Origin: Schaalia odontolytica
GTDB taxonomy: Bacteria; Actinomycetota; Actinomycetes; Actinomycetales; Actinomycetaceae
NCBI GenBank assembly: GCA_958415245.1
Contig: CATYYP010000067.1
Coordinates: 1 to 8,280, forward strand
Reading direction: 5' to 3'
Length of the DNA stretch: 8,280 bases
Part shown: positions 1 through 7,145 of the stretch, piece by piece
Position numbering within the stretch: position 1 is the stretch's first letter
Layout of the letters: each line of letters starts with the position of its first letter
The notes under the pieces: generated by a model
What the model saw: the letters and a program-made list of their open reading frames with translations, nothing else
What the model was told of the DNA's origin: nothing
Databases searched by the model: none
Translations under genes and position numbers: made by a program

Positions 1-1388
1 CGCAGCATGTTCGAGGAGCCGGCGATGCCCGGGGGCATACCAGCAACGATGACCAGCTGATCACCGATGTCCGCCAGGTGCGCAGACTGGACCACCTGAT
101 CGAGCTGCCACACCATATCGTCCGTGTGCTGCACTTCGGGCACGCGGTAGGCCTGGATACCCCACGACAGGGCGAGGCGGCGACGCGTCGACTCGAGCGG
201 CGTGAAGGCCAGCATCGGGATCGGGCGGCGCATGCGCGACAGCAGACGAGCGGAGGTGCCGGACTGACTGAAGGTCACCAGGTAGCGGGCGTCCATGTGC
301 TCGGCGATACGCGCCGCAGCCTCACAGATGACGCCGGCACGGTCAGCGTAGAAGCCGGGGATCGACGCGATGCGCTCGCCGCCGTTCTCTTCCGTCGACT
401 CGATGATCGCGGCCATCGTGCGCACCGTCTCGATCGGGAACGCGCCGACCGAAGTCTCTCCCGAGAGCATGACCGCATCGGCGCCGTCGAGGATCGCGTT
501 GGCGCAGTCGGAGGCCTCGGCGCGCGTCGGGCGCGGGTTCTTGATCATGGAATCCATGACCTGCGTCGCGACGATGACGGGCTTGGCGGCAATACGAGCG
601 AGTTCGATCGCGCGCTTCTGCACCAGCGGGACCGCCTCGAGGGGCATCTCGACACCGAGGTCACCGCGGGCAACCATGATGCCGTCGAAGGCCTCGATGA
701 TGTCTTCCAGCGCCTCGACAGCCTGCGGCTTCTCGATCTTGGCGATGACCGGGATGCGCTTGCCCATCTCGTCCATAATCTCATGGACGTCCTTGATGTC
801 CTCGGCGGAACGCACGAAGGACAGGGCGATGAAGTCGGCATCCTGCTCGATACCCCAGCGCAGATCCTCCTTGTCCTTCTCGGACAGGGCGGGGACGGAG
901 ACGGCGACGCCAGGCAGGTTAAGGCCCTTGTGGTCCGACACCATGCCGGGAACCTCGACGCGTGTAACAACGTCAGTGTCGGTGACCTCGACGACACGGA
1001 CCGCGACGTTACCGTCGTCGATCAGCAGGCGGTCGCCGGGGGCGCAGTCACCGGGCAGGCCCTTGAAAGTCGTACCGACGAGTTCCTTGGTGCCGGGAAC
1101 GTCGCGAGTCGTGATGGTGAAGGTGTCACCGATCTTCAGCTCCTGGGGGCCGTCCTGGAACGTCTCCAGGCGGATCTTAGGTCCCTGGAGGTCGACGAGA
1201 ACCGCGATCGCGCGACCGGAAGTCGCAGACGCCTTCCTCACGCGCGAAATGACGGCCTCGTGTTCCTCAGCCTTTCCATGCGACCGGTTGATACGCGCGA
1301 CATCCATGCCGGCGTCCACCAGTGCCTGGAGCTGCTCAGGAGATTCAGTGGCAGGTCCAATAGTGCAGACAATCTTAGCTCGACGCAT
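1..1388 (-). CDS. pyk: Pyruvate kinase, C-terminal end cut by window edge
   Basis: This enzyme catalyses the last step of glycolysis in the cytoplasm: phosphoenolpyruvate plus ADP gives pyruvate plus ATP. The frame stays open from an ATG at 1388 to the left edge, giving 462 codons. The family is usually about 470-480 residues, so only the tail is missing. It opens with MRRAKIVCTIGP, typical of actinobacterial enzymes. Active-site residues are visible: Arg32, Asn34, Ser36 and Asp66, the catalytic-site motif AKIEKP (Lys217, Glu219) and VARGDLGVE (Asp243). The ATQVMDSM and RPTRAEASD motifs follow, and the C-terminal domain ends in GSSNMLR. The segment VDLQGPKIRL has Leu67, Gln68, Lys71 and Leu74, the set known for potassium-independent pyruvate kinases. 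Arg35 sits where the family normally has Phe or Leu (RxNFSHG). It lies 125 bp after lgt, probably with its own promoter. Identification is firm. Confidence 0.97.
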   Translation of the reverse strand, partial: MRRAKIVCTIGPATESPEQLQALVDAGMDVARINRSHGKAEEHEAVISRVRKASATSGRAIAVLVDLQGPKIRLETFQDGPQELKIGDTFTITTRDVPGTKELVGTTFKGLPGDCAPGDRLLIDDGNVAVRVVEVTDTDVVTRVEVPGMVSDHKGLNLPGVAVSVPALSEKDKEDLRWGIEQDADFIALSFVRSAEDIKDVHEIMDEMGKRIPVIAKIEKPQAVEALEDIIEAFDGIMVARGDLGVEMPLEAVPLVQKRAIELARIAAKPVIVATQVMDSMIKNPRPTRAEASDCANAILDGADAVMLSGETSVGAFPIETVRTMAAIIESTEENGGERIASIPGFYADRAGVICEAAARIAEHMDARYLVTFSQSGTSARLLSRMRRPIPMLAFTPLESTRRRLALSWGIQAYRVPEVQHTDDMVWQLDQVVQSAHLADIGDQLVIVAGMPPGIAGSSNML

Positions 1389-1395
1389 AAGTAAA

Positions 1396-1401
1396 AGTTT
1401 A
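1396..1401 (-). promoter_or_regulatory. Candidate -10 element of pyk, leaderless type
   Basis: On the minus strand TAAACT fits the actinobacterial -10 pattern TANNNT. It ends exactly seven bases before the A of the pyk ATG, so transcription would start at or very near that A. There is no Shine-Dalgarno sequence at normal spacing: the closest purine run, GGAAGG, is about 13 bases from the ATG. Both points agree with a leaderless transcript, which is common in actinobacteria. I see no convincing -35 hexamer at 17-18 bp upstream. Confidence 0.45.
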
Positions 1402-1464
1402 CCTTCCAACCCCTGTTCAGACGAGGAAGATCAGCAGCGGGGCGACGTGATCATTCCCATGAAT

Positions 1465-1500
1465 CCACCTGTGGTGGGACCTCTGGCACACGGATTGTGC
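1465..1500 (-). other. Two small tandem hairpins between lgt and pyk
   Basis: Reading the minus strand from the lgt stop, the first inverted repeat is GCACA/TGTGC (1486-1500, loop of 5). The second is CCACC/GGTGG (1465-1477, loop of 3). Each stem is 5 bp. Neither is followed by a T run, so these are not classical intrinsic terminators. They could help end the trpCBA-lgt transcript or be chance. The rest of the 125-bp gap holds only the pyk upstream region; no small gene is evident. Confidence 0.25.
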
Positions 1501-1513
1501 GCACGGAGCGAGT

Positions 1514-2473
1514 CTAAAACTGCTCGAGAGTGCTCTCTTCAGCAGTTTCATCCTCACTCACGCTGGTCCCCACAACATCGTCAGCATCGGATTCACTGGC
1601 GCAAGTGTGCAGGTCTTGGCCTTCTCCGTCCGCGTTATCCGCAGTCGTCTCAGCGACAACCCGTGTCGGGCGCCCAAGCCGGCCAGCGACGACGAACACC
1701 AGCGCTCCGAGTGCGAACACGAGCAGGGACGTCCATACATTGAGGCGCAGGCCCAAGATTCTGTGCGCATCGTCGATGCGCAGCATTTCGATCCAGCATC
1801 GGCCGGCGGTGTAGGCCATCAGGTACAGACCGAACACCTGTCCCCCGGCGAAGCGGTGACGCCGATCGAGCCACACGATGAGCGCGGCGGCGGCAAGGTT
1901 CCACAGGCACTCGTAGAGGAACGTCGGATGGAACAGCGTCCCCGCGGGGTAGCCGGCGGGCATGTGCGCCGCGTCGATCTGGAGGCCCCACGGCATGGTC
2001 GTCGGAGCGCCGAAAAGTTCCTGGTTGAACCAGTTTCCCCAACGGCCGATCGCTTGGGCGATCAGCAGAGCCGGAGCCAGGGAGTCGGCGATTGGACCGA
2101 GGCGGACACCCGCACGTTTGACGGCGATATACACGCCGAGCGCACCGAAGGCGACGCCGCCCCAAATACCCAGGCCTCCCCGCCAAATCTGGAAAGCGAG
2201 CATCGGGTCACCACCCGGACCGAAGTAAGCATCCGGGGACGTGATGACGTGGTAGATGCGCGCGCCGACGACACCGAGCGGGATCGCCCAGAGCGCGGCG
2301 TCGTACAGCGTGTCCGGGTTTCCACCACGGTCGCGGTAACGGCGTGCCGTCCACCAGACGCCGATGATCATGCCTGTGGCGATGATGATGCCGTAGGCCC
2401 GCAGCGGAATCGGTCCAAGGTACCAGACACCCTGCGAGGGCGACGGGATACCGGCCGCGATGAGGGCGCTCAC
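1514..2473 (-). CDS. lgt: Prolipoprotein diacylglyceryl transferase Lgt
   Basis: Lgt moves a diacylglyceryl group from phosphatidylglycerol to the lipobox cysteine of prolipoproteins, the first step of lipoprotein maturation, in the cytoplasmic membrane. The 319-residue product shows several hydrophobic segments and the Lgt landmarks: LRAYG near residue 25 (Tyr27), GGLGIWGG at 99-106, the signature GRWGNWFNQELFG at 143-155 (Arg144, Asn147), HPTFLYE at 182-188, and GRCWIEMLR at 224-232. The E. coli active-site histidine (His103 in SFHGG) is replaced here by Trp104, as I recall for other actinobacterial Lgt proteins. About 55 residues after the last membrane segment form a hydrophilic tail, roughly a third Asp or Glu. 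The start is a GTG overlapping the trpA stop (GTGA, 2470-2473), so translation is probably coupled; only a weak GGGG lies upstream. Position after trpA matches mycobacteria. Confidence 0.96.
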   Translation of the reverse strand: MSALIAAGIPSPSQGVWYLGPIPLRAYGIIIATGMIIGVWWTARRYRDRGGNPDTLYDAALWAIPLGVVGARIYHVITSPDAYFGPGGDPMLAFQIWRGGLGIWGGVAFGALGVYIAVKRAGVRLGPIADSLAPALLIAQAIGRWGNWFNQELFGAPTTMPWGLQIDAAHMPAGYPAGTLFHPTFLYECLWNLAAAALIVWLDRRHRFAGGQVFGLYLMAYTAGRCWIEMLRIDDAHRILGLRLNVWTSLLVFALGALVFVVAGRLGRPTRVVAETTADNADGEGQDLHTCASESDADDVVGTSVSEDETAEESTLEQF

Positions 2474-3279
2474 GCGCGCGCCCCGGTGACGCCGGACTTC
2501 AGCTCGGTGGCGAGCTCACCCAGGGCCGTCAGGCCACGGTCGATGTTCTCGTCGAACAGAGTCTTGACGAGCGCGGATCCGACGATGACACCGTCCGCGT
2601 AGGCGCCGATCTCGCGGGCCTGAGCGCCGTTGGAGACACCGAGGCCCACGCACACGCGCTGGGCACCGGCGGCACGGGTACGCTCCACGACGTCGGCAAC
2701 GTGAGCGCCGACCGCAGCGCGCGCACCCGTCACGCCCATCGACGAGGCCGCGTATACCCAGCCGCGCGAGTGCTCGGCGATGAGCTTGAGGCGATGCTCG
2801 GGGGACGAGGGAGCACTCAAATAGATGCGTTCGAGGTCGTACTTGTCCGACGCCGCCTCCCACTGCGCACCCTCCTCGGGCGGCAGGTCAGGCGTGATAA
2901 GGCCGGAGCCGCCAACGGCGGCGAAGTCCTTGGCGAAGCGCTCAACACCCCACCACTCGACGGGGTTCCAGTAGGTCATCGAGCAGGTCGAAATGCCGTA
3001 CGAGGTCAGCTCATCCACCGCGTGGAAGAGATCCTCGAGGTGGGTACCGCGCTCAAGCGCGGCAACCGTTGCGCGCTGGATGGTCGGGCCATCCATACCC
3101 GGATCCGAGTAGGGGAAGCCGAGTTCGATGACGTCGACGCCGCAGTCCGCCAGGACCTTACCCGCGCGGATCGAATCCTCGACCGACGGGAATCCCACGG
3201 GCAGGTATGCGATGAGCGCAGCATCGCCGCGCTGGAGGGCGGCGTCAATCGCGACCGCTGAATGGGGTGCACGCGTCAT
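2470..3279 (-). CDS. trpA: Tryptophan synthase alpha subunit
   Basis: TrpA cleaves indole-3-glycerol phosphate to indole and glyceraldehyde-3-phosphate and passes the indole through a tunnel to TrpB in the alpha2-beta2 complex. The product is 269 residues, the normal length. The catalytic pair is present: Glu52 in IELGFPYSDP and Asp63 in GMDGPTIQ (E. coli Glu49 and Asp60). Tyr103 in MTYWNP matches the E. coli substrate-site tyrosine. The loop reads SSMGVTGAR, and the C-terminal phosphate-binding segments GLGVSNGAQ and GVIVGSAL are intact. I chose the ATG at 3279 over an in-frame start at 3312, because GGAG (3287-3290) lies seven bases upstream of it and the longer form would run back into trpB. 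Only one base separates it from the trpB stop. Its own stop overlaps the lgt start. Confidence 0.97.
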   Translation of the reverse strand: MTRAPHSAVAIDAALQRGDAALIAYLPVGFPSVEDSIRAGKVLADCGVDVIELGFPYSDPGMDGPTIQRATVAALERGTHLEDLFHAVDELTSYGISTCSMTYWNPVEWWGVERFAKDFAAVGGSGLITPDLPPEEGAQWEAASDKYDLERIYLSAPSSPEHRLKLIAEHSRGWVYAASSMGVTGARAAVGAHVADVVERTRAAGAQRVCVGLGVSNGAQAREIGAYADGVIVGSALVKTLFDENIDRGLTALGELATELKSGVTGARA

Positions 3280-3280
3280 G

Positions 3281-4576
3281 TCACTTCTCCTCGTTCTCGT
3301 CCAGGACGGCAACGCCCGACGGGCCGGCGCTGGGGTCGATGACCTGCAGCTTCGCGTGTCCGTAGCCGAACCACCGCGACGCCGTATCCACGTCCTTGTC
3401 GCCGCGACCCGACACGGTCACGATCACGATGGGCTCCTCACCCGGCGCGAACGGGCCCTCGGCCTCGGCCTTCGCGCGAGCCCAGGCGCGCACTCCGGCG
3501 AGGGCGTGCGATGACTCGATCGCGGGAATGATGCCCTCCGTGCGCGACAGGTGCAGGAAAGCATCCATGGCCTCAGCGTCGGAAATAGGCATGTACGAGG
3601 CTCGCCCGGAGCGCGCCAACCACGCGTGCTCCGGGCCGACACCCGGGTAATCAAGGCCGGCGGAAATAGAGTGGGAGGCCTTCGTCTGGCCGTCGCGTTC
3701 CTGCAGCACGAACGTGCGTGCACCGTGGAGCACGCCCACCACGTCGGCGGTAATAGAGGCTGCGTGTCGCCCGGTGTCGAAACCATCGCCAGCCGCCTCG
3801 CAACCGAGCAGCTCGACGCTGGGATCATCGATGAAAGCGGTGAACGAGCCAATGGCGTTGGAACCGCCGCCGACGCAGGCCACCACAACATCTGGCAGAC
3901 GTCCCTCGGCGGCGAGCAGCTGTGCGCGCGCCTCGTCGCCGATGACACGCTGAAGGTCGCGCACCAGCTCAGGGAACGGGTGCGGGCCAGCGGCCGTACC
4001 GAAGATGTAGTTGGTCGTCTCCACGTTGGTCACCCAGTCGCGGAAGGCCTCGTTGATCGCGTCCTTGAGGGTCGCCGATCCAGCCGTCACGGCGATAACC
4101 TCGGCTCCGAGCATCTGCATGCGCGCGACGTTCAGCGCCTGGCGCTCGGTGTCCTCACGTCCCATGTAGATCGTGCAGTCGAGGCCAAGGAGAGCAGCTG
4201 CGGTCGCGGTGGCCACGCCGTGCTGGCCAGCGCCGGTCTCGGCAATAACGCGCGTCTTGCCCAGCTCCTTGGTGAGGAGGGCCTGACCGAGCACGTTGTT
4301 GATCTTGTGCGAGCCCGTGTGGTTCAGGTCCTCGCGCTTGAGGAACACGCGCACACCGCCCAGGTCGGCTGCGAAACGCGGTGCCTCGGTCAGCAGCGAG
4401 GGACGTCCGGCGTAGTTCAGGAACAGGTCGCGCAGACGGCGCTGGAACGACTTGTCGCGCCACAGGCGCTTCCACGCGGCCTCAACCTCTTCGAGGGGGC
4501 CCATGAGGGACTCGGCGACGAAGCGTCCACCGAAATCACCGAAGTACGGTCCTTGCGCAAAGTTCTCGGCAACCAT
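3281..4576 (-). CDS. trpB: Tryptophan synthase beta subunit
   Basis: TrpB is the pyridoxal-phosphate enzyme that condenses indole with L-serine to give L-tryptophan, acting with TrpA in the cytoplasm. The 431-residue product opens with [14 protein letters not shown], typical of the TrpB1 class that pairs with TrpA. The PLP lysine is Lys91 in HTGSHKINN, and the catalytic glutamate is Glu113 in AETGAGQHG. The cofactor phosphate loop GGGSNAIG, the segment [11 protein letters not shown] and the C-terminal SGRGDKD are all present. A tail of about 25-30 residues after SGRGDKD makes it somewhat longer than the usual ~400. The start is taken as the ATG at 4576, whose A is shared with the trpC stop (TGATG) and which has AAGGA five bases upstream. 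A GTG directly before it (4579) is a possible alternative, adding one residue. Confidence 0.97.
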   Translation of the reverse strand: MVAENFAQGPYFGDFGGRFVAESLMGPLEEVEAAWKRLWRDKSFQRRLRDLFLNYAGRPSLLTEAPRFAADLGGVRVFLKREDLNHTGSHKINNVLGQALLTKELGKTRVIAETGAGQHGVATATAAALLGLDCTIYMGREDTERQALNVARMQMLGAEVIAVTAGSATLKDAINEAFRDWVTNVETTNYIFGTAAGPHPFPELVRDLQRVIGDEARAQLLAAEGRLPDVVVACVGGGSNAIGSFTAFIDDPSVELLGCEAAGDGFDTGRHAASITADVVGVLHGARTFVLQERDGQTKASHSISAGLDYPGVGPEHAWLARSGRASYMPISDAEAMDAFLHLSRTEGIIPAIESSHALAGVRAWARAKAEAEGPFAPGEEPIVIVTVSGRGDKDVDTASRWFGYGHAKLQVIDPSAGPSGVAVLDENEEK

Positions 4577-5424
4577 CACTGTCCTTCCTGACGCGCCGCG
4601 GCGACGCGAGCCTTACGATCCGTTCGCAGAGCGGGATGCTGCCCGGCACTCACCATATCCTGGATGCTCGCGCGGGGGTCGCCCGACGTCACGAGCGCTT
4701 CTCCGACAAGAACAGCGTCCGCGCCCCACTTGGCGTATTCAAAAACATCATGAGCATTCGCAACGCCAGATTCGGCGACCGCGACAACGTCCTGAGGGAT
4801 CACATCAATGACCTGCTCGACGGTCGAGCGGTCCACTTCCAACGTCTTCAGATTGCGAGCGTTGACGCCAATGATCGAGGCACCGGCCTCCATCGCACGC
4901 AGAGCTTCGAGTCGTGAGTGCGTCTCCACCAGCGCCTCCATGCCCAGCGACCGGGTTCGTTCCAGCAGAGACACGAGCACATTCTGCTCCAGCGCAGCAA
5001 CGATCAGGAGCACGAGGTCAGCGCCGTGAGCACGCGCCTCGTGGATCTGATACGGAGTGACGATAAAGTCCTTGCGCAGGATCGGAATGTCGACGGCCGC
5101 GCGCACAGCGTCAAGATCCGCGAGCGAACCGTTGAAGCGACGCTGCTCGGTGAGCACTGAGATGACCGACGCTCCCCCGGCCTCGTACGTCGACGCAAGA
5201 GCGGCCGGATCCGGGATCGCTGCGAGCGCACCCTTGGACGGCGAAGATCGCTTGACCTCGGAGATGATCTTGACGGCACCATCGCGGCCCCGCAGGGCGC
5301 CGAGCGCATCCTTTGCCTCCGGGACCTGGGTCTCCATCTCCTTGATCCGAGCCAGAGGGACGCGGTCTTCACGCTCTTTCAGGTCCTCGCGGACCCCAGC
5401 GATAATGTCATCGAGAACGCTCAC
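4576..5424 (-). CDS. trpC: Indole-3-glycerol phosphate synthase
   Basis: TrpC is a TIM-barrel enzyme that converts 1-(2-carboxyphenylamino)-1-deoxyribulose 5-phosphate to indole-3-glycerol phosphate, CO2 and water, the step just before tryptophan synthase. The product is 282 residues with no fused TrpF domain. Catalytic and binding residues are clear: Glu56 and Lys58 in [11 protein letters not shown], Lys118 in ILRKDFI, Glu167 in EALVETH, Asn188 in GVNARNL, and Glu218/Ser219 in [17 protein letters not shown] closes the phosphate site. The GTG at 5424 is chosen because a purine run (AAAGGGGAG) ends four bases before it and the encoded [13 protein letters not shown] is a normal N-terminus. It leads the tightly packed trpC-trpB-trpA-lgt block and is separated from trpE by an 88-bp gap. 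There is no trpF in the window. Confidence 0.97.
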   Translation of the reverse strand: MSVLDDIIAGVREDLKEREDRVPLARIKEMETQVPEAKDALGALRGRDGAVKIISEVKRSSPSKGALAAIPDPAALASTYEAGGASVISVLTEQRRFNGSLADLDAVRAAVDIPILRKDFIVTPYQIHEARAHGADLVLLIVAALEQNVLVSLLERTRSLGMEALVETHSRLEALRAMEAGASIIGVNARNLKTLEVDRSTVEQVIDVIPQDVVAVAESGVANAHDVFEYAKWGADAVLVGEALVTSGDPRASIQDMVSAGQHPALRTDRKARVAAARQEGQ

Positions 5425-5458
5425 GACGCTCCCCTTTCAGGCAGAAATGATCAATCCT

Positions 5459-5487
5459 CACCTAGGCTAGCGAAAAATGGCCGCCAA
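5459..5487 (-). promoter_or_regulatory. Possible promoter for trpCBA-lgt
   Basis: On the minus strand TTGGCG (5482-5487) and TAGGTG (5459-5464) are separated by exactly 17 bp. TTGGCG is a fair -35; TAGGTG starts like the common actinobacterial -10 TAGGNT but lacks the final T. A start near 5452 would leave a leader of under 30 bases carrying the trpC ribosome-binding site. It overlaps the terminator-like hairpin below, which would make sense if trpC has separate expression. The match is imperfect and could be chance. Confidence 0.25.
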
Positions 5488-5499
5488 CGAGTCAGCCAT
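5473..5499 (-). terminator. Terminator-like hairpin after trpE
   Basis: Fourteen bases after the trpE stop codon, the minus strand reads ATGGCTG (5493-5499), a 9-base loop (5484-5492), then CGGCCAT (5477-5483) and TTTT (5473-5476). That is a 7-bp stem with one G-U pair followed by a short T run, the form of an intrinsic terminator. A second, smaller hairpin (CCCG/CGGG, loop of 5, 5500-5512) directly precedes it. The stem is short and the T run brief, so termination is probably partial. It would reduce or separate transcription of trpCBA-lgt relative to trpE. Confidence 0.4.
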
Positions 5500-5512
5500 C
5501 CCGCACTACGGG

Positions 5513-7078
5513 TCAGGACAGAGGAACGAGAGTCGACGCCCGCACGACGGACTCAACCGCCGCGGCCGCCTTATTACGCGACTCCTCGTACTCCAGGGCA
5601 GGAACAGAGTCCGCAACGAGACCCGCTCCCGCCTGCACCGAGGCCACACCGTCCTTCAAGGAAGCCGTACGAATAGCGATCGCTAGATCCGCGTCACCCG
5701 ACAGGTCGAAGTAGCCGACCACGCCGCCGTACACGCCGCGGGCCGCAGGCTCGAAATCATCGATCAGCTGGATGGCACGAGGCTTGGGCGCGCCCGACAG
5801 GGTTCCTGCGGGGAACGTCGCGACCAGCGCATCAAGCGCGTCGGCATCCTCACGAAGCACACCCGTCACCGTGGAGGAAATGTGCTGAATGTGCGAGAAA
5901 CGCTTGAGCTCCATGAGGGTGGAGACCTCGACCGACGCAGGATCGCAGACCTTCGACAGGTCGTTACGAGCCAGGTCCACGAGCATCACGTGCTCCGACA
6001 GCTCCTTCGGGTCCTCGAGAAGCTCGGCCGCCAGGCGATGGTCCTCGGCCGAATCCGCTCCGCGCGGGCGCGAGCCGGCGATCGGGTACGTCCAGACGCG
6101 GCGCCGCTCGGTCTTCACAAGGGTCTCGGGAGACGAGCCGACGACCTCGAAGTGACCGCCGTGCTCGTCGGGCAGATCCAGGAAGTACATGTAGGGCGAG
6201 GGGTTGACCGTGCGCAGCACCCGGTAGACGTCGATGCCGCTGGCCGATGTCGACACGTCGAGGCGCTGGGAAACGACGATCTGGAAGGCGTCGCCGTCTT
6301 CAATCGCCCGCTTGGCCGCGTTGACGGAAGACTCAAAATCTGCTCGCGCCGTGCGCTCGCGCACCTGGGGCGGCGTAGCACCGCTGGCGCCCAGAACCGC
6401 AGGGGCGATCGGGGTCGCAAGCTGTGCCGTCATCGCGTCAAGGCGCTCAATCGCACGGTCGTACGCCCCGTCCACACCGTCAGCCGAGCCGTTCAGGTTC
6501 CAAGCGATAGCCATGAGGTAGACCGACCCAGTCGCATGGTCGAGCGCAGCGACCTCGGTGGCGAGCACGAGCGTCGCATCCGGGATGTCGGATTCCTTCG
6601 GCGCGGTCGCTGCGAGCGTCGGCTCCCACTCGGGGATGATGCCCCAGCCCAGAGAACCGACGAGAGCACCCGTCAGTGGGGGCATTCCTTCAATCGCAGG
6701 TGCGGCGAGCTCCTCAAGTGCGGAGTGCACGACCTCGAGGAAAGTTCCCTCCTCCAGGGCACCCTCAGGATGCGAACCGATCCACTGTGCGTGTCCGTCG
6801 CGCGCGACGATCGCACCGGCGCTCGATGCTCCAACGAACGACCAGCGTCCCCACGAACCACCATGCTCAGCGGATTCCAGGATGAAGCTGCCATAGTTGC
6901 CGTGCGCAAGCTGTCGGTAAACGCCCACCGCGCTCAACTCGTCAGCGAGCACGCGGCGCACCACGGGGATCACGCGGCGCTTCGCAGCGAGATCAACAAA
7001 GACGTCGCGCGGGGGCCACGTCTGGCCCCATTCAAGGCTCACAGACTCAGACTGATACGAAGGCGTCGAAATACTCAC
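5513..7078 (-). CDS. trpE: Anthranilate synthase component I
   Basis: TrpE converts chorismate plus ammonia (supplied by the glutamine amidotransferase TrpG) to anthranilate and pyruvate, the committed and feedback-inhibited step of tryptophan synthesis. The product from the GTG at 7078 is 521 residues, the normal length. The tryptophan-binding motif is present as FILESAEHG (residues 65-73), which favours TrpE over the related PabB. The chorismate-binding core follows: NPSPYMYF, VGSSPE, YPIAGSRPRG (331-340), EHVMLVDLARND (362-373), TLSGAPKP (426-433), GVYGGVVGY and QAGAGLVADS. An in-frame ATG at 7165 would add 29 Arg-rich residues and overlap the peptidase gene by 20 bases, so I rejected it. 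No clear Shine-Dalgarno precedes the GTG. The usual partner genes trpG and trpD are not in the window, and no trp-associated membrane protein gene lies between trpE and trpC. Confidence 0.97.
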   Translation of the reverse strand: MSISTPSYQSESVSLEWGQTWPPRDVFVDLAAKRRVIPVVRRVLADELSAVGVYRQLAHGNYGSFILESAEHGGSWGRWSFVGASSAGAIVARDGHAQWIGSHPEGALEEGTFLEVVHSALEELAAPAIEGMPPLTGALVGSLGWGIIPEWEPTLAATAPKESDIPDATLVLATEVAALDHATGSVYLMAIAWNLNGSADGVDGAYDRAIERLDAMTAQLATPIAPAVLGASGATPPQVRERTARADFESSVNAAKRAIEDGDAFQIVVSQRLDVSTSASGIDVYRVLRTVNPSPYMYFLDLPDEHGGHFEVVGSSPETLVKTERRRVWTYPIAGSRPRGADSAEDHRLAAELLEDPKELSEHVMLVDLARNDLSKVCDPASVEVSTLMELKRFSHIQHISSTVTGVLREDADALDALVATFPAGTLSGAPKPRAIQLIDDFEPAARGVYGGVVGYFDLSGDADLAIAIRTASLKDGVASVQAGAGLVADSVPALEYEESRNKAAAAVESVVRASTLVPLS

Positions 7079-7084
7079 CGCTCT

Positions 7085-7090
7085 ATTGTC
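7085..7090 (-). promoter_or_regulatory. Weak -10-like element before trpE
   Basis: GACAAT on the minus strand matches TATAAT at four of six positions and ends six bases before the trpE GTG. With no evident ribosome-binding site, a leaderless trpE transcript starting at or near the GTG is possible. A hexamer at -35 spacing (GGGACG, 7108-7113) is poor. The call rests mainly on position. Confidence 0.25.
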
Positions 7091-7094
7091 CCAT

Positions 7095-7126
7095 CCGGAC
7101 GCGCACTCGTCCCGGCGTGGTCCACG
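7095..7126. repeat. Two adjacent inverted repeats upstream of trpE
   Basis: The first repeat pairs CCGGACG (7095-7101) with CGT-C-CCGG (7108-7115) around a 6-base centre, giving seven pairs with one bulged base. Immediately next to it, CGTGG-T-CCACG (7116-7126) is a perfect 5-1-5 palindrome. Together they fill nearly half of the 67-bp gap between the peptidase gene and trpE, and the first covers the -35 and spacer region of the candidate trpE promoter. The first could form an RNA hairpin; the second has too small a loop for RNA and would act, if at all, as a DNA site for a dimeric repressor. No T run follows, so a classical terminator is unlikely. The regulator, if any, cannot be named from sequence. 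Confidence 0.45.
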
Positions 7127-7145
7127 ATGAGACCTGCGCTTATCC

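Noticed and set aside
78..1394. Long plus-strand open frame of 438 codons opposite pyk
   Set aside because: It is the antisense of a clear pyruvate kinase gene. High GC and low stop density make such frames; the product is Arg/His/Asp-rich with no family features or ribosome-binding site.
1607..2602. Plus-strand open frame of 331 codons opposite lgt and trpA
   Set aside because: This is an antisense shadow crossing the lgt/trpA junction, with low-complexity charged product and no start signal.
3551..4591. Plus-strand open frame of 346 codons opposite trpB
   Set aside because: This is an antisense shadow of trpB, whose catalytic motifs are all intact on the other strand.
5461..5470. TAGGCT on the plus strand as a -10 for a divergent promoter
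   Set aside because: No -35 lies at suitable spacing and there is no plus-strand gene downstream; the match comes from the CTAG-containing palindromes in the trpC upstream region.
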